Program-made: the position numbers and the translations under genes
In this document: positions 11,634 to 19,979 of the stretch, in pieces
Layout: every line of letters starts with the position of its first letter
Position numbering within the stretch: position 1 is the first letter of the stretch
The notes under the pieces: generated by a model
Seen by the model: the letters and a program-made list of their open reading frames with translations, nothing else
Databases searched by the model: none
What the model was told of the DNA's origin: nothing
Source of the DNA: Myroides sp. N17-2
GTDB lineage: Bacteria; Bacteroidota; Bacteroidia; Flavobacteriales; Flavobacteriaceae
DNA: 64,000 nucleotides
NCBI RefSeq assembly: GCF_002286775.1
Contig: NZ_NSGJ01000023.1
Span: forward strand, 1 to 64,000
Direction: 5' to 3'

Positions 11634-12059
11634 CTATTGTTTTTGCCAAGTCTGTGTTCTCCCTAATAATGATATTCCTACGTAACCTCTTACATCCAGT
11701 TTATCTGTTCCATTTAGCTTCACAGTACATTTATACTCTTTTCCGCTTTCAGGATCAGTAATTTTACCTCCAGAATACTCATTACCTTTTTTTTCTAAAT
11801 CTTTAATAATTACAAGTCCTACGATAGGTTTTCCTTTATCAGTACCTGTACAGTTATCACATTTAGGATCTGCTTTAGAAGGGTTTAATAATTTGGTTAC
11901 TTTTCCATAATATTTACCACCTTTCTCATAGATCTCTATGATAGATTTCTCCTTGCCAGTGTTGTCATCTATGGTTTTCCACTTGCCTACGATGCTCTGA
12001 GCTTGAGCTGATATTGATACTGTTAATACAAGTACCAGTGCTGTTAAAAAATTCTTCAT
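11634..12059 (-). CDS. DUF2147 family secreted protein
   Basis: Secreted protein of 141 residues: MKNFLTALVLVLTVSISAQAQ is an SPI signal with cleavage after AQA. The mature part is the DUF2147 lipocalin-like beta barrel: SIVGKWKTIDDNTGKEKSIIEIYEKGGKYYGKV, a CDNC pair in DPKCDNCTG, and a C-terminal LDVRGYVGISLLGRTQTW, all hallmarks of the family. The family is common in Bacteroidota and Proteobacteria with no established function. Monocistronic with its own terminator. Confidence 0.88.
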   Translation of the reverse strand: MKNFLTALVLVLTVSISAQAQSIVGKWKTIDDNTGKEKSIIEIYEKGGKYYGKVTKLLNPSKADPKCDNCTGTDKGKPIVGLVIIKDLEKKGNEYSGGKITDPESGKEYKCTVKLNGTDKLDVRGYVGISLLGRTQTWQKQ

Positions 12060-12097
12060 GGTTTCGGGTTATTTTAATCGTTATGATTCAAATATAC

Positions 12098-12997
12098 CTA
12101 TTTTTTTGACTTTAATTTATTTATAGCCAAATTTAATTCAAAACCTAACAATAGAATCATACAGTTAATCCACAGATAGAACATCACTACTAATAATGTC
12201 CCGATAGATCCATATAGCTCATTATACCTAGCGAATCTCAATACATATACCCCAAATAGGTAAGAGGTTAAAATATATAGTATCGTAGTAAATACCGACC
12301 CGATAGAGATAAACGACATCTGCTTAGTTTGTTTGGCTCCGAATTTATATAATACCGAAGTAGTAGTCAATACCACTAATAATAAAAAGATACTTCTAGA
12401 CCACTGTATAAGTAAAGAATTAAGATTAAACTTATACATAAACACCTCTAGGGTAACAAAGAAAGCTACTGAGAAAATCACTAGGATAGCTAGACAAACG
12501 GATAGTACAAGTGCGACTAAATACTGACGAACAATATTACGTGAGACAATGATGTGATAAGAAGATTCAAATCCTCCAATAATCGCAAACACACCATTAG
12601 TCATTAAGAAGATTGACAACAAAAAACCTGAAGATAACAATGACCGATAACTGTTATTCATAATATCTGTCAGAATAGACTCTACGGCATCAAAGGTAGT
12701 TGGCGGTACTGAACTCGCAATGAATTGCATAAAATCTACCTGAAAATTATCTATAGGTATATAAGGGATAAGGTTAAGTATAAATAAAGCAAAGGGAAAT
12801 AAAGCCATAAAAAAGCTGAAAGCAATAGATCCTGCTCGATAGGAGAATGCTCCTTTTATAATACCTAATACATACAACTCTATTAAATCATAAAGAGAAT
12901 ACCCCTCTAATACCTTAAACCGAACACACTTTAGCGACCGGACTATAGTATTAAGGATAGGTATCCTATCTATTCTTTCTTCTATTTCCTTCGACAT
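12098..12997 (-). CDS. YihY/BrkB family inner membrane protein
   Basis: Six membrane segments across 299 residues, with the family motifs AFSYRAGSIAFSFFMALFPFALFILNLIPYIP near residue 60 and the C-terminal LYGSIGTLLVVMFYLWINCMILLLGFELN. YihY/BrkB proteins were once mis-called ribonuclease BN and are now thought to be transporters or lipid-related membrane proteins; substrate unknown. It is 91 bp from nadC and may be co-transcribed with it. Confidence 0.9.
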   Translation of the reverse strand: MSKEIEERIDRIPILNTIVRSLKCVRFKVLEGYSLYDLIELYVLGIIKGAFSYRAGSIAFSFFMALFPFALFILNLIPYIPIDNFQVDFMQFIASSVPPTTFDAVESILTDIMNNSYRSLLSSGFLLSIFLMTNGVFAIIGGFESSYHIIVSRNIVRQYLVALVLSVCLAILVIFSVAFFVTLEVFMYKFNLNSLLIQWSRSIFLLLVVLTTTSVLYKFGAKQTKQMSFISIGSVFTTILYILTSYLFGVYVLRFARYNELYGSIGTLLVVMFYLWINCMILLLGFELNLAINKLKSKK

Positions 12998-13088
12998 TAC
13001 GCCACTTTTCTATTGTTAGACTATTTTTCTACTCTGATATACTAGCATATTATTTTAGTAGTACTTCTTTTTCTATGCCTACTATTAA

Positions 13089-13949
13089 CTATAATACAGC
13101 CTTTAAGCTTAAGTCCATATTATACACTGAGTGTGTCAATGCACCAGAAGAGATATAATCTACACCACACAAGGCATACTCGCGTGCTGTAGTTTCATTG
13201 ATATTACCTGATGACTCAGTTTGACATTGGTCTCCGATAAGCGCAACAGCTTCACGGGTCATTGCATAATCAAAGTTATCCAATAAGATACGATGTACAT
13301 TATCACACGCTAGAATCTGTTTAACCTCGTCAATATCTCTTGCTTCTACGATAATCTTAAGATCTCTATTATTATCTTTTAGATATTGGTTTGTTTTTTC
13401 AATAGCTTGTTTGATTCCACCAGCAAAATCAATATGATTATCTTTCAACATAATCATATCATACAACGCAAATCTATGGTTCTCACCACCTGCTATCTTC
13501 ACAGCCCACTTTTCTATCGCACGGATACCCGGAGTAGTCTTACGAGTATCTAATATCTTAGCTCCTGTACCTTCAAGTAAATCTACAAATACGCGTGTCT
13601 TCGTAGCAATAGCACTCATACGCTGCATCGCATTAAGCATTAAGCGCTCAGCCTTTAATATAGACTGTGACGAACCTGATACATATAAAACGATATCGCC
13701 AACCTTAACTTTAGCACCATCATTAATACACACTTCTACTACTAATGTAGGATCTACATAATCTAATACCATCTTAGCAAACTCCACTCCTGCTATATAC
13801 CCATCCTCTTTTACTAGTAATTTTGCTTTACCTGTAGCAGTAGCAGGTATACACGCTAATGAACTATGATCACCATCTCCTACATCTTCTCGTATAGCAT
13901 TCTTAATAATTATATCTAGTTCTGCTTTAAATTGTGTTTCTGAAATCAT
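13089..13949 (-). CDS. nadC: Nicotinate-nucleotide diphosphorylase (carboxylating)
   Basis: Quinolinate phosphoribosyltransferase: makes nicotinate mononucleotide from quinolinate and PRPP in de novo NAD synthesis. Motifs seen are NAIREDVGDGDHSSLACIPA, RLMLNAMQRMSAIAT, LDTRKTTPGIRAIEKWAV and GGENHRFALYDMIMLKDNHI, which form the substrate site. I choose the ATG at 13949 (MISETQFKAEL), since the family begins here; the open frame continues 22 codons upstream to 14015 but that part is basic, unconserved, and contains an inverted repeat. The DJ-1 gene lies upstream on the same strand. Confidence 0.95.
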   Translation of the reverse strand: MISETQFKAELDIIIKNAIREDVGDGDHSSLACIPATATGKAKLLVKEDGYIAGVEFAKMVLDYVDPTLVVEVCINDGAKVKVGDIVLYVSGSSQSILKAERLMLNAMQRMSAIATKTRVFVDLLEGTGAKILDTRKTTPGIRAIEKWAVKIAGGENHRFALYDMIMLKDNHIDFAGGIKQAIEKTNQYLKDNNRDLKIIVEARDIDEVKQILACDNVHRILLDNFDYAMTREAVALIGDQCQTESSGNINETTAREYALCGVDYISSGALTHSVYNMDLSLKAVL

Positions 13950-13970
13950 ATCTAAAAAAATTTGCGATGC

Positions 13971-14016
13971 TAAATTAAGAAATGTTTTACCAAGTCTCAT
14001 TATAGAACATCGCAAA
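13971..14016 (-). promoter_or_regulatory. Inverted repeat upstream of nadC
   Basis: A perfect 9-bp inverted repeat, TTTGCGATG (13971-13979) with CATCGCAAA (14008-14016), sits 22 bp before the nadC start. On the minus strand the distal arm is followed by a run of T, so the RNA could form an attenuator-like stem with a 28-nt loop, or the DNA could be an operator. Function is inferred from position only. Confidence 0.4.
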
Positions 14017-14037
14017 CTATGTGTACTAGGGTATAAA

Positions 14038-14613
14038 CTATCCTATATTAATACCTAACATTTTATAAAATTCTCTAAGGATATCAGGGTGTCCAGGCCA
14101 TGCTGGCGAAGTAACTAAATTACCATCTACGACAGCCTTATCCACAGCCACTTCTTTATATATACCACCTGCTACAGTCACATCTGGTCCAACAGCCGGA
14201 TATGCTGTAAGTGTTCTACCTTCTAAAACACCTGCAGGAGTTAAAACCTGTATTCCGTGGCAAATAGCCGCTACAGGTAAATTCTTCTCAAAAAAGTACT
14301 TTACAAAGTCTATTACTTTACTATTTAAACGGATATATTCTGAAGAACGACCTCCACAGATATATAATCCATCATAGTCTGCTATTCTAACTTCGTCAAA
14401 AGACTTGTTTATCACAAAGTTATGTCCTCTTAACTCTGCATACGTCTGATATCCTACGAAGTCGTGTACTGCTGTGGCGATAACTTCATTCTTACTCTTT
14501 CCCGGGCATACCACATCTACTTTCACACCTACCGATAACAATGCCTGATAAGGTACCATCACTTCATAATCTTCTACGAAGTCCCCTGCTAACATTAAAA
14601 CTGATTTTGCCAT
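14038..14613 (-). CDS. DJ-1/PfpI family protein
   Basis: Member of the class I glutamine amidotransferase-like superfamily (PfpI/YhbO type, 191 residues). The nucleophile elbow AAICHGIQVL gives Cys118 and His119, and Glu14 in GDFVEDYEV is the usual partner acid. YICGGRSSEYIRLNSKVIDFVKYFFE is the classic stretch before the elbow. Members act as proteases, glyoxalases or protein/nucleotide repair enzymes; which applies is not visible. It is just upstream of nadC (88 bp) on the same strand, with no terminator seen between. Confidence 0.9.
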   Translation of the reverse strand: MAKSVLMLAGDFVEDYEVMVPYQALLSVGVKVDVVCPGKSKNEVIATAVHDFVGYQTYAELRGHNFVINKSFDEVRIADYDGLYICGGRSSEYIRLNSKVIDFVKYFFEKNLPVAAICHGIQVLTPAGVLEGRTLTAYPAVGPDVTVAGGIYKEVAVDKAVVDGNLVTSPAWPGHPDILREFYKMLGINIG

Positions 14614-14767
14614 ATATCTTTATTTTAAATTAAATATTCTTCTAATATACTCATTTATCACTGCTTTATATAAGTCTTTTTAAAAAATTCATTATAAAAG
14701 ATAGCTACACTCATACTTTTTAGTAATTTTAAACAAAATAGAAAACAACTTTAAAATAAATAGCCCT

Positions 14768-15268
14768 ATGAAAACAAAAATTGCATTACTAGCCCTTGCA
14801 CTAACATCATTAGTTAGTTGTAATCAAAAAGTAGATCCTACTCAGGACATCAAATTCAAAGATCTCTATACTATAGAAGTACCCGGCGCATTCGCTCCTA
14901 TGCAAGAATTATATCCTAATGCTGATTTACAATATGGTAATACATTTATACCAATTTATCTAGTAACAACTCACCAAGATAAAAAGGAGACTGCTAACTT
15001 CGAGGAGTATGTAACTAAAAGTCTTGCTAGTTATAATAAAAGGGAAAACTATGAGATCATTAGTCAAGAAGACATACGCATTAATGGTATTGCTGGTAAG
15101 CGATATGAAATCCTAATGTCACAAGAGAAAGATATGATGTACATGATACAAGTAATGTTAGATGGAAAAAAAGCTAACTATCAATATATTACTTGGACTA
15201 CAGGAGCTAATAAACAAGTACAAAAAGACAATTTCCTAAACATCTTAGCAACCTTTAAAGAACAATAA
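14768..15268 (+). CDS. Hypothetical lipoprotein, possible PsbP/DcrB-like fold
   Basis: Signal MKTKIALLALALTSLVSC with lipidated Cys18. The mature part has a FKDLYTIEVPGAF start and a C-terminal NGIAGKRYEILMSQEKDMMYMIQVMLDG...YQYITWT...NFLNILATFKEQ. A beta-rich protein ending in a predicted amphipathic helix (DNFLNILATF) resembles PsbP/DcrB-like proteins, but this is a weak, fold-level guess. First gene of a run of three independent secreted proteins transcribed to the right; 121 bp before azurin. Confidence 0.7.
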   Translation: MKTKIALLALALTSLVSCNQKVDPTQDIKFKDLYTIEVPGAFAPMQELYPNADLQYGNTFIPIYLVTTHQDKKETANFEEYVTKSLASYNKRENYEIISQEDIRINGIAGKRYEILMSQEKDMMYMIQVMLDGKKANYQYITWTTGANKQVQKDNFLNILATFKEQ

Positions 15269-15389
15269 TAATTTAACAAAATTTAAGCATTGCCAAATTC
15301 ATAATGATATTATTTGTTGTATCTTTATAGTACTCAAAATGAGTGCTTAAAAGCACTAAATAGTTAAATACAAAATATTTAAAATAATT

Positions 15390-15902
15390 ATGAAAAAATT
15401 AAACTTAGCTTTAGCTGTATTAGCAACAAGTACAATGTTATTCTCATGTGGTGAGAAAAAAGCAGATACTACAACTACACCAACAGAAACTCCTGCTGAG
15501 ACTCCTGCAGCTCCAGAAGAAGTAACTGGTGTACAAATCAGTATCAATGCTGGTGATGATATGAAGTTTGACCAAAATGAAATTAAAGTTCCTGTAGGAG
15601 AAAAAGTAACTTTAACATTCAAACATACTGGTAAAATGGCTAAAGAAGTGATGGGACATAACTGGGTATTATTAAAACCAGGTACAGATATGGCTGCATT
15701 CGCTGATGATGCTTCTAAAGCTGCTGATACTGATTATATCCCTGCTAAAGATGCAGATAAAATCGTAGTTCATACTAAAACTTTAGGTGGTGGACAATCA
15801 GAAACTATTACATTCACAATCACTGAGGCTGGTACTTATGATTTCTTATGTACTTTCCCTGCTCACTTCGCTTTAATGCAAGGTAAGTTGATTGCTGAAT
15901 AG
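15390..15902 (+). CDS. Azurin-like blue copper lipoprotein
   Basis: Periplasmic type I copper electron carrier, here lipid-anchored: MKKLNLALAVLATSTMLFSC gives lipobox LFSC, followed by a Thr/Pro/Glu/Ala-rich flexible tether (about 21-50). The azurin domain has NAGDDMKFDQNEIKVPVGEKVTLTFKHTGKM, then MGHNW with the first His ligand, and CTFPAHFALMQG with the Cys, His and Met ligands. Likely carries electrons between cytochromes and a terminal or nitrite reductase; the NirK encoded at 59 kb is a candidate partner. A clean terminator follows. Confidence 0.93.
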   Translation: MKKLNLALAVLATSTMLFSCGEKKADTTTTPTETPAETPAAPEEVTGVQISINAGDDMKFDQNEIKVPVGEKVTLTFKHTGKMAKEVMGHNWVLLKPGTDMAAFADDASKAADTDYIPAKDADKIVVHTKTLGGGQSETITFTITEAGTYDFLCTFPAHFALMQGKLIAE

Positions 15903-15928
15903 TCAAATCTTAAATTTACTATAAATGA

Positions 15929-15957
15929 GGAGTTGTTCAATGAACAACTCCTTTTTT
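15929..15957 (+). terminator. Azurin gene terminator
   Basis: GGAGTTGTTCA pairs with TGAACAACTCC and is followed by six T. It lies 26 bp past the stop. Confidence 0.88.
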
Positions 15958-16141
15958 ATTTCCCTTTGAACTATTCATTGATCAAGTAAGTAATCATTTA
16001 TTCACTTTTAACTTAGCTAACTCAGATAATCTCTACTATACTAACTTAGCCTTTTACACAACAAAAAAGCCTAATAAATGTTAAATTTGATTGATTTAGC
16101 CCATTTATCCTCAAAATCAGTAGTCATATTTTTCTGACTAA

Positions 16142-16172
16142 TTGGTTATTCGTAATTTACGATGTATATTTG
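16142..16172 (+). promoter_or_regulatory. Promoter of the YceI lipoprotein gene
   Basis: A TTG at 16142-16144 and TATATTTG at 16165-16172 are 20 nt apart, an excellent fit to the Bacteroidota TTTG / TAnnTTTG promoter. The transcript should start near 16177, which excludes the upstream ATG at 16162 and supports the start at 16195. Confidence 0.7.
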
Positions 16173-16194
16173 TTTCAACAAATTAGCATATAAA

Positions 16195-16860
16195 ATGAAA
16201 AAAATTGTATTATCATTAGCTGTAATAGCTACATTAACTCTTGCATCTTGTGGAAACAAAACTGCAGATACAACTACAACTGAACAAGAAGTAACTGCTC
16301 CTGCAACTGATGCAGTAGCTTACAAAGTTGCAACTGCTGAATCAAAAATTGACTGGGTTGGAGGTAAAGTATCAGGAGATAATCACACTGGAACAATTAA
16401 TGTATCAGAAGGTGAAGTGTTCGTAAAAGACGGAAAAGTTACTAATGGTAAATTTGTAATTGACATGAACTCTATCGTAGTTACTGATATTACTGATGCA
16501 GAAATGAAAGCTGGTTTAGAAGGTCACTTAAAAGGATCTACTGAAGAAAAAGCTGATCACTTCTTTAATGTATCTAAATTCCCTACAGGAGCTTTCGAAT
16601 TAACTTCTGTTACTGAAGAAAACGGTAAACAAGTAGTTACAGGAAACTTAACTTTAAAAGATGTAACTAATTCTATTTCATTCCCAGCAGTTATCACTGT
16701 TGCTGATGCAGACGTAACAATCGCATCAGATGAATTCGAAATTGACAGAACTAAATGGGGAGTTAACTTTAACTCAGGTTCAGTTATCAAAGATTTAGCT
16801 GGAGATAAAATCATCAACGATAATATCAAAATCAAAATCTCTGTTAAAGCTACTAAATAG
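16195..16860 (+). CDS. YceI family lipoprotein
   Basis: SPII signal MKKIVLSLAVIATLTLASC, then a Thr/Glu tether similar to the azurin one, and a YceI lipocalin-like beta barrel from about residue 45: YKVATAESKIDWVGGKVSGDNHTGTINVSEGEV, a conserved HLKGSTEEKADHFFNVSKFPTGAFELTSV, and DRTKWGVNFNSGS near the end. YceI proteins bind isoprenoid lipids in the periplasm. The start at 16195 is preferred over 16162 on signal-peptide shape and promoter position. 221 residues. Confidence 0.92.
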   Translation: MKKIVLSLAVIATLTLASCGNKTADTTTTEQEVTAPATDAVAYKVATAESKIDWVGGKVSGDNHTGTINVSEGEVFVKDGKVTNGKFVIDMNSIVVTDITDAEMKAGLEGHLKGSTEEKADHFFNVSKFPTGAFELTSVTEENGKQVVTGNLTLKDVTNSISFPAVITVADADVTIASDEFEIDRTKWGVNFNSGSVIKDLAGDKIINDNIKIKISVKATK

Positions 16861-16880
16861 TTTTTTCTAGCATATAATCA

Positions 16881-16912
16881 GGAGCTACTCTTACGAGTAG
16901 CTCCTTTTTTTT
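16881..16912 (+). terminator. YceI gene terminator
   Basis: GGAGCTACTC and GAGTAGCTCC form a perfect 10-bp stem with a TTAC loop, followed by eight T. Confidence 0.92.
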
Positions 16913-16939
16913 GCTCATTAAAATATTAAAGCCGTAACT

Positions 16940-17095
16940 TTGAGGTATAAACCTAGAATCAGCTTTAGCCAAATACGACAAAGTAATTCGACTTTATATC
17001 TCTTTTATTAGCTCTAAAACCATACTACAGTATGCTTCAACTACTAATACAGACCTATTTCGTATAATTCCTTTTTGTTTATCTGTCTATCCCTT
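16940..17095 (-). repeat. Family B dispersed repeat, copy 1
   Basis: Reverse complement matches the repeats at 40.8-41.1 and 41.7 kb: GATAGACAGATAAAC at one end, then AATTATACGAAATAGGTCTG, a central CATACTGTAGTATGGTTTT (the sequence around CATACT/AGTATG is palindromic), AGAGCTAATAAAAGAG and GTATTTGGCTAA at the other end. About 155 bp. It lies between the YceI gene and the ypdA-like gene, with no coding capacity. Confidence 0.75.
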
Positions 17096-17124
17096 ATTCC
17101 GGAATAATAGGAAATAGAAATATC

Positions 17125-18108
17125 ATGAAGCATTTTGACATAATTATAATTGGAGGTGGACCTATAGGGATCGCTTGTGGCTTAGAAGCTAAAAACAAAG
17201 GATTATCTTATCTAATCATCGAGAAAGGATGTCTAGTAAACTCTCTATACCACTACCCTGTCAATATGCAATTCTTCTCCTCTTCTGAACTATTAGAGCT
17301 AGATAACATACCTTTTATTAGTAAGGAGAATAAACCACGTCGAAGTGAAGCGTTAGAATACTACCGTAGAGTAACAACAACTAATACACTAAATATTCAC
17401 TTGTTTGAAACGGTACTAAGTAGCACTAAGAACAATGAGGGGTTATTTGAAGTAAATACTTCTAAAGACAACTATACAGCAAAAGATGTTATTATTGCTA
17501 CAGGATTCTATGACATCCCTAATCCACTAAACATTCCTGGTGAAAACCTAACTAAGGTATCACACTACTATACAGATCCGCATTACTATGCAGGTATGGA
17601 TGTAGTGGTAGTAGGAGCAAGTAATTCGTCTGTAGATGCAGCATTAGAATGTTACCGAAAAGGAGCAAATGTAACTATGGTCATTAGAGATAAAGAAATA
17701 AGCTCTCATGTCAAATATTGGGTTAAACCTGATATAGAAAACAGGATAGCAGAAGGTAGTATCACTGCGCTATTTAACAGTAGTATTACAGAAATAACAG
17801 ATAACACCATTATAATCAAGGGTAATAATGAAGAAATGACAATAAAAAACGACTTTGTCCTTGCACTTACGGGATATCGTCCTAACTTTGTCTTTTTAGA
17901 ACAATTAGGAGTAACTATTTCTACAGATGAGAATCGTACTCCTACTTACAATACAGAAACTATGGAAACAAATGTGTCGAACTTATATTTAGCAGGTGTA
18001 GTATGCGGTGGTTTAAACACGCACACTTGGTTTATTGAGAACTCTAGAATTCACGCTGTTACCATTCTTAACCACATTTTCTCTAAATATCGATATCGTC
18101 GATTTTAG
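17125..18108 (+). CDS. YpdA-family putative bacillithiol disulfide reductase
   Basis: FAD/NAD(P)-dependent oxidoreductase of 327 residues. The N-terminal Rossmann motif GGGPIGIACGLEAKNKGL and LVNSLYHYPVNMQFFSSSELLEL are diagnostic of the YpdA (Bdr) family, which recycles oxidised bacillithiol. A second dinucleotide motif VVGASNSSVDAALEC (about residue 170) binds NADPH. The ATAGFYDIP-like ATGFYDIPNPLNIPGENL stretch precedes it. The last bases overlap the convergent Fur-family gene by 4 bp, so antisense interplay at the 3' ends is possible. Confidence 0.9.
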   Translation: MKHFDIIIIGGGPIGIACGLEAKNKGLSYLIIEKGCLVNSLYHYPVNMQFFSSSELLELDNIPFISKENKPRRSEALEYYRRVTTTNTLNIHLFETVLSSTKNNEGLFEVNTSKDNYTAKDVIIATGFYDIPNPLNIPGENLTKVSHYYTDPHYYAGMDVVVVGASNSSVDAALECYRKGANVTMVIRDKEISSHVKYWVKPDIENRIAEGSITALFNSSITEITDNTIIIKGNNEEMTIKNDFVLALTGYRPNFVFLEQLGVTISTDENRTPTYNTETMETNVSNLYLAGVVCGGLNTHTWFIENSRIHAVTILNHIFSKYRYRRF

Positions 18109-18521
18109 GACTTACATTCCTTACACACCCCTTTAGCTACTACGTCTATATCATCCAATTGAAAACCTTCTGGTATTTCTATTTTCGGAATAGACACTTG
18201 TGTTAGACATATTGTCTTTTTACAATTACTACACACAAAATGTAGATGAGTATCGTGATGATGACTTTCATCACATTCCTTAGCACATAATGCATATTGA
18301 GTCACATTATTAGTCGTAATACTATGAAGCAACCCTTTGCTTTCAAATGTCTTTACTGTTCTATATAATGTCACTCTATCAGATTGATCAAAACTTGCTT
18401 CAATATCAGCAAGTGATACTGCTCCCTTTTGTTGTTTTAAAAACTTCAATACTAATAGGCGCATTGCAGTAGGGTTAATCTTTTTGGCTTGTAATTCTTG
18501 TTCTAAACTAAGGGTACTCAT
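18105..18521 (-). CDS. Fur-family metalloregulator
   Basis: 138-residue winged-helix repressor. The DNA-binding half has MRLLVLKFLKQQKGAVSLADIEASFDQSDRVTLYRTVKTFESKGLLHSI. The metal half carries HHHDTHLHFVC with several His, then the two CxxC pairs CSNC and CKEC that hold the structural zinc. The family includes iron (Fur), zinc (Zur) and peroxide (PerR) sensors; I cannot separate these. A symmetric 21-bp site straddling its own -7 region (18548-18568) suggests autoregulation. Confidence 0.92.
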   Translation of the reverse strand: MSTLSLEQELQAKKINPTAMRLLVLKFLKQQKGAVSLADIEASFDQSDRVTLYRTVKTFESKGLLHSITTNNVTQYALCAKECDESHHHDTHLHFVCSNCKKTICLTQVSIPKIEIPEGFQLDDIDVVAKGVCKECKS

Positions 18522-18543
18522 ATTCTCTCATTTTGTCTATAAA

Positions 18544-18568
18544 CAAAGATAAGCAATGTTTACTTATC
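18544..18568 (-). promoter_or_regulatory. Candidate fur promoter and operator
   Basis: Minus-strand TATCTTTG (18544-18551) fits the -7 consensus. Overlapping it is the inverted repeat GATAAG-N9-CTTATC (18548-18568), the size and style of a Fur-family box. No clear -33 TTG is seen. Confidence 0.5.
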
Positions 18569-18724
18569 CTGTAGTTTCCTGTAATCAGTTTATAGTTAAC
18601 ATTAAATTGGCTTAAAAACAATTAAAATATTTTATCACAAATAAACATATTTGATTGTTATAGTAATAAATAAAAACATATATTTATTTTTTTACTACAA
18701 TCAAACTAAAAACATAAACTAAAA

Positions 18725-19930
18725 GTGAATAGTAAACTTATAGGAAGTTCCCTTATCATAGCGGGTACAGCAATTGGAGGTGGAATGTTAGCCATGCCAA
18801 TTATATCTTCAGGAGTAGGATTTATAGGCATTACCATAGTAATGATACTAATATGGTTAGCAATGTGCTACACAGCCATTCTACTAGTAGAAACATATAA
18901 AGACAATAATCCAGAAGATGGATTAAGTACAATGACTTATAAATATTTAGGAAGAGCTGGCTCTATTGTCACTGGAATAAGTATGCTAACGTTAATGTAC
19001 GCCCTAGTCAGTGCATATATAGCAGGAGGTAGTGATATCTTAAGATTAAACCTAAGCAAATGGTTAGATACTGATGTAAGTCCTCAGATCACAGCATTTA
19101 TCTTCACTATTCTATTCGGAGGTATCGTAGGTCTAGGAGCTCGAATAGTAGATATAGCGACAAGATGGATATTTATAATAAAACTGTTATTCTTATTTAT
19201 TGTTATAGTAGTAATCTGCGGACATATTAAAATAGATAACCTCTTACAAATGCCTTTAGAAAGTAAACTATTCTACTCTTCTATTCCTGTTATCTTTACT
19301 TCATTTGGTTTTCACATTGTGGTTCCTAGTATGGTCAAATATCTAAACGGAGATATTAAGCTACTTAAAAAAGCTTTTATCTATGGGAGTTTATTACCGT
19401 TAGTCGTTTATCTTATTTGGCAATTATCTATATTAGGTAGTATTGAACCAGAGACATTCTTTGCGATCATAAAAGAGACCAAAGGATTAGAAGCAGTCAT
19501 AGTTGCTGTTAATGGGGTGTCTGACTCTAAATGGATGAATATTCCTCTTAATATATTCTTCTCTGCTGCTATATTAACGTCATTCTTAGGTGTGGCACTA
19601 GCGTTATTTGACTATGTAAAAGACTTAAGTAAGAAAAAAACGTTTGGTAAGAACGCAGTAATACTATACCTAATCACATTTATACCACCCTTATTATTTG
19701 CGTTATATTATCCTAAAGGATTTGTAATAGCACTTAGTTATGCTGCTATTTCTGTAGTGATTACCTCTTTATTTATCCCTGTATTAATGTATATCAAGGT
19801 AAAACAAGAACGTAAAGAATCTATTTCTTTTTTACAAAAAGTAATCTTTAGCCTGATTATTGCTTTTGGAGTAGGTATTCTAATAATACAGATACTAATG
19901 ACTATGGGTATACTACCTATTTTAGACTAA
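18725..19930 (+). CDS. Aromatic amino acid permease (HAAAP family), first of two
   Basis: Inner membrane proton symporter of the hydroxy/aromatic amino acid permease family (TyrP/Mtr/TnaB type), 401 residues and about 11 membrane segments. The first segment IGSSLIIAGTAIGGGMLAMPII is the family signature. Later features include LMYALVSAYIAGGSDIL and IPVIFTSFGFHIVVPSMVKYL. The start is GTG at 18725; there is no upstream ATG and the next Met lies inside the first segment. It is followed after 49 bp by a paralogue, so likely a tandem duplication. Substrate (Tyr or Trp) not determinable. Confidence 0.9.
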   Translation: MNSKLIGSSLIIAGTAIGGGMLAMPIISSGVGFIGITIVMILIWLAMCYTAILLVETYKDNNPEDGLSTMTYKYLGRAGSIVTGISMLTLMYALVSAYIAGGSDILRLNLSKWLDTDVSPQITAFIFTILFGGIVGLGARIVDIATRWIFIIKLLFLFIVIVVICGHIKIDNLLQMPLESKLFYSSIPVIFTSFGFHIVVPSMVKYLNGDIKLLKKAFIYGSLLPLVVYLIWQLSILGSIEPETFFAIIKETKGLEAVIVAVNGVSDSKWMNIPLNIFFSAAILTSFLGVALALFDYVKDLSKKKTFGKNAVILYLITFIPPLLFALYYPKGFVIALSYAAISVVITSLFIPVLMYIKVKQERKESISFLQKVIFSLIIAFGVGILIIQILMTMGILPILD

Positions 19931-19979
19931 CAAATTGAGTGCAAGCTCTTCAAATTAAATAAATTAAAATAAATACAAA

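Noticed and set aside
13950..14015. N-terminal extension of NadC (22 codons)
   Set aside because: The extension is unconserved, the family start MISE(T/K)QF is preserved at 13949, and the extension contains an inverted repeat that suits a leader instead.
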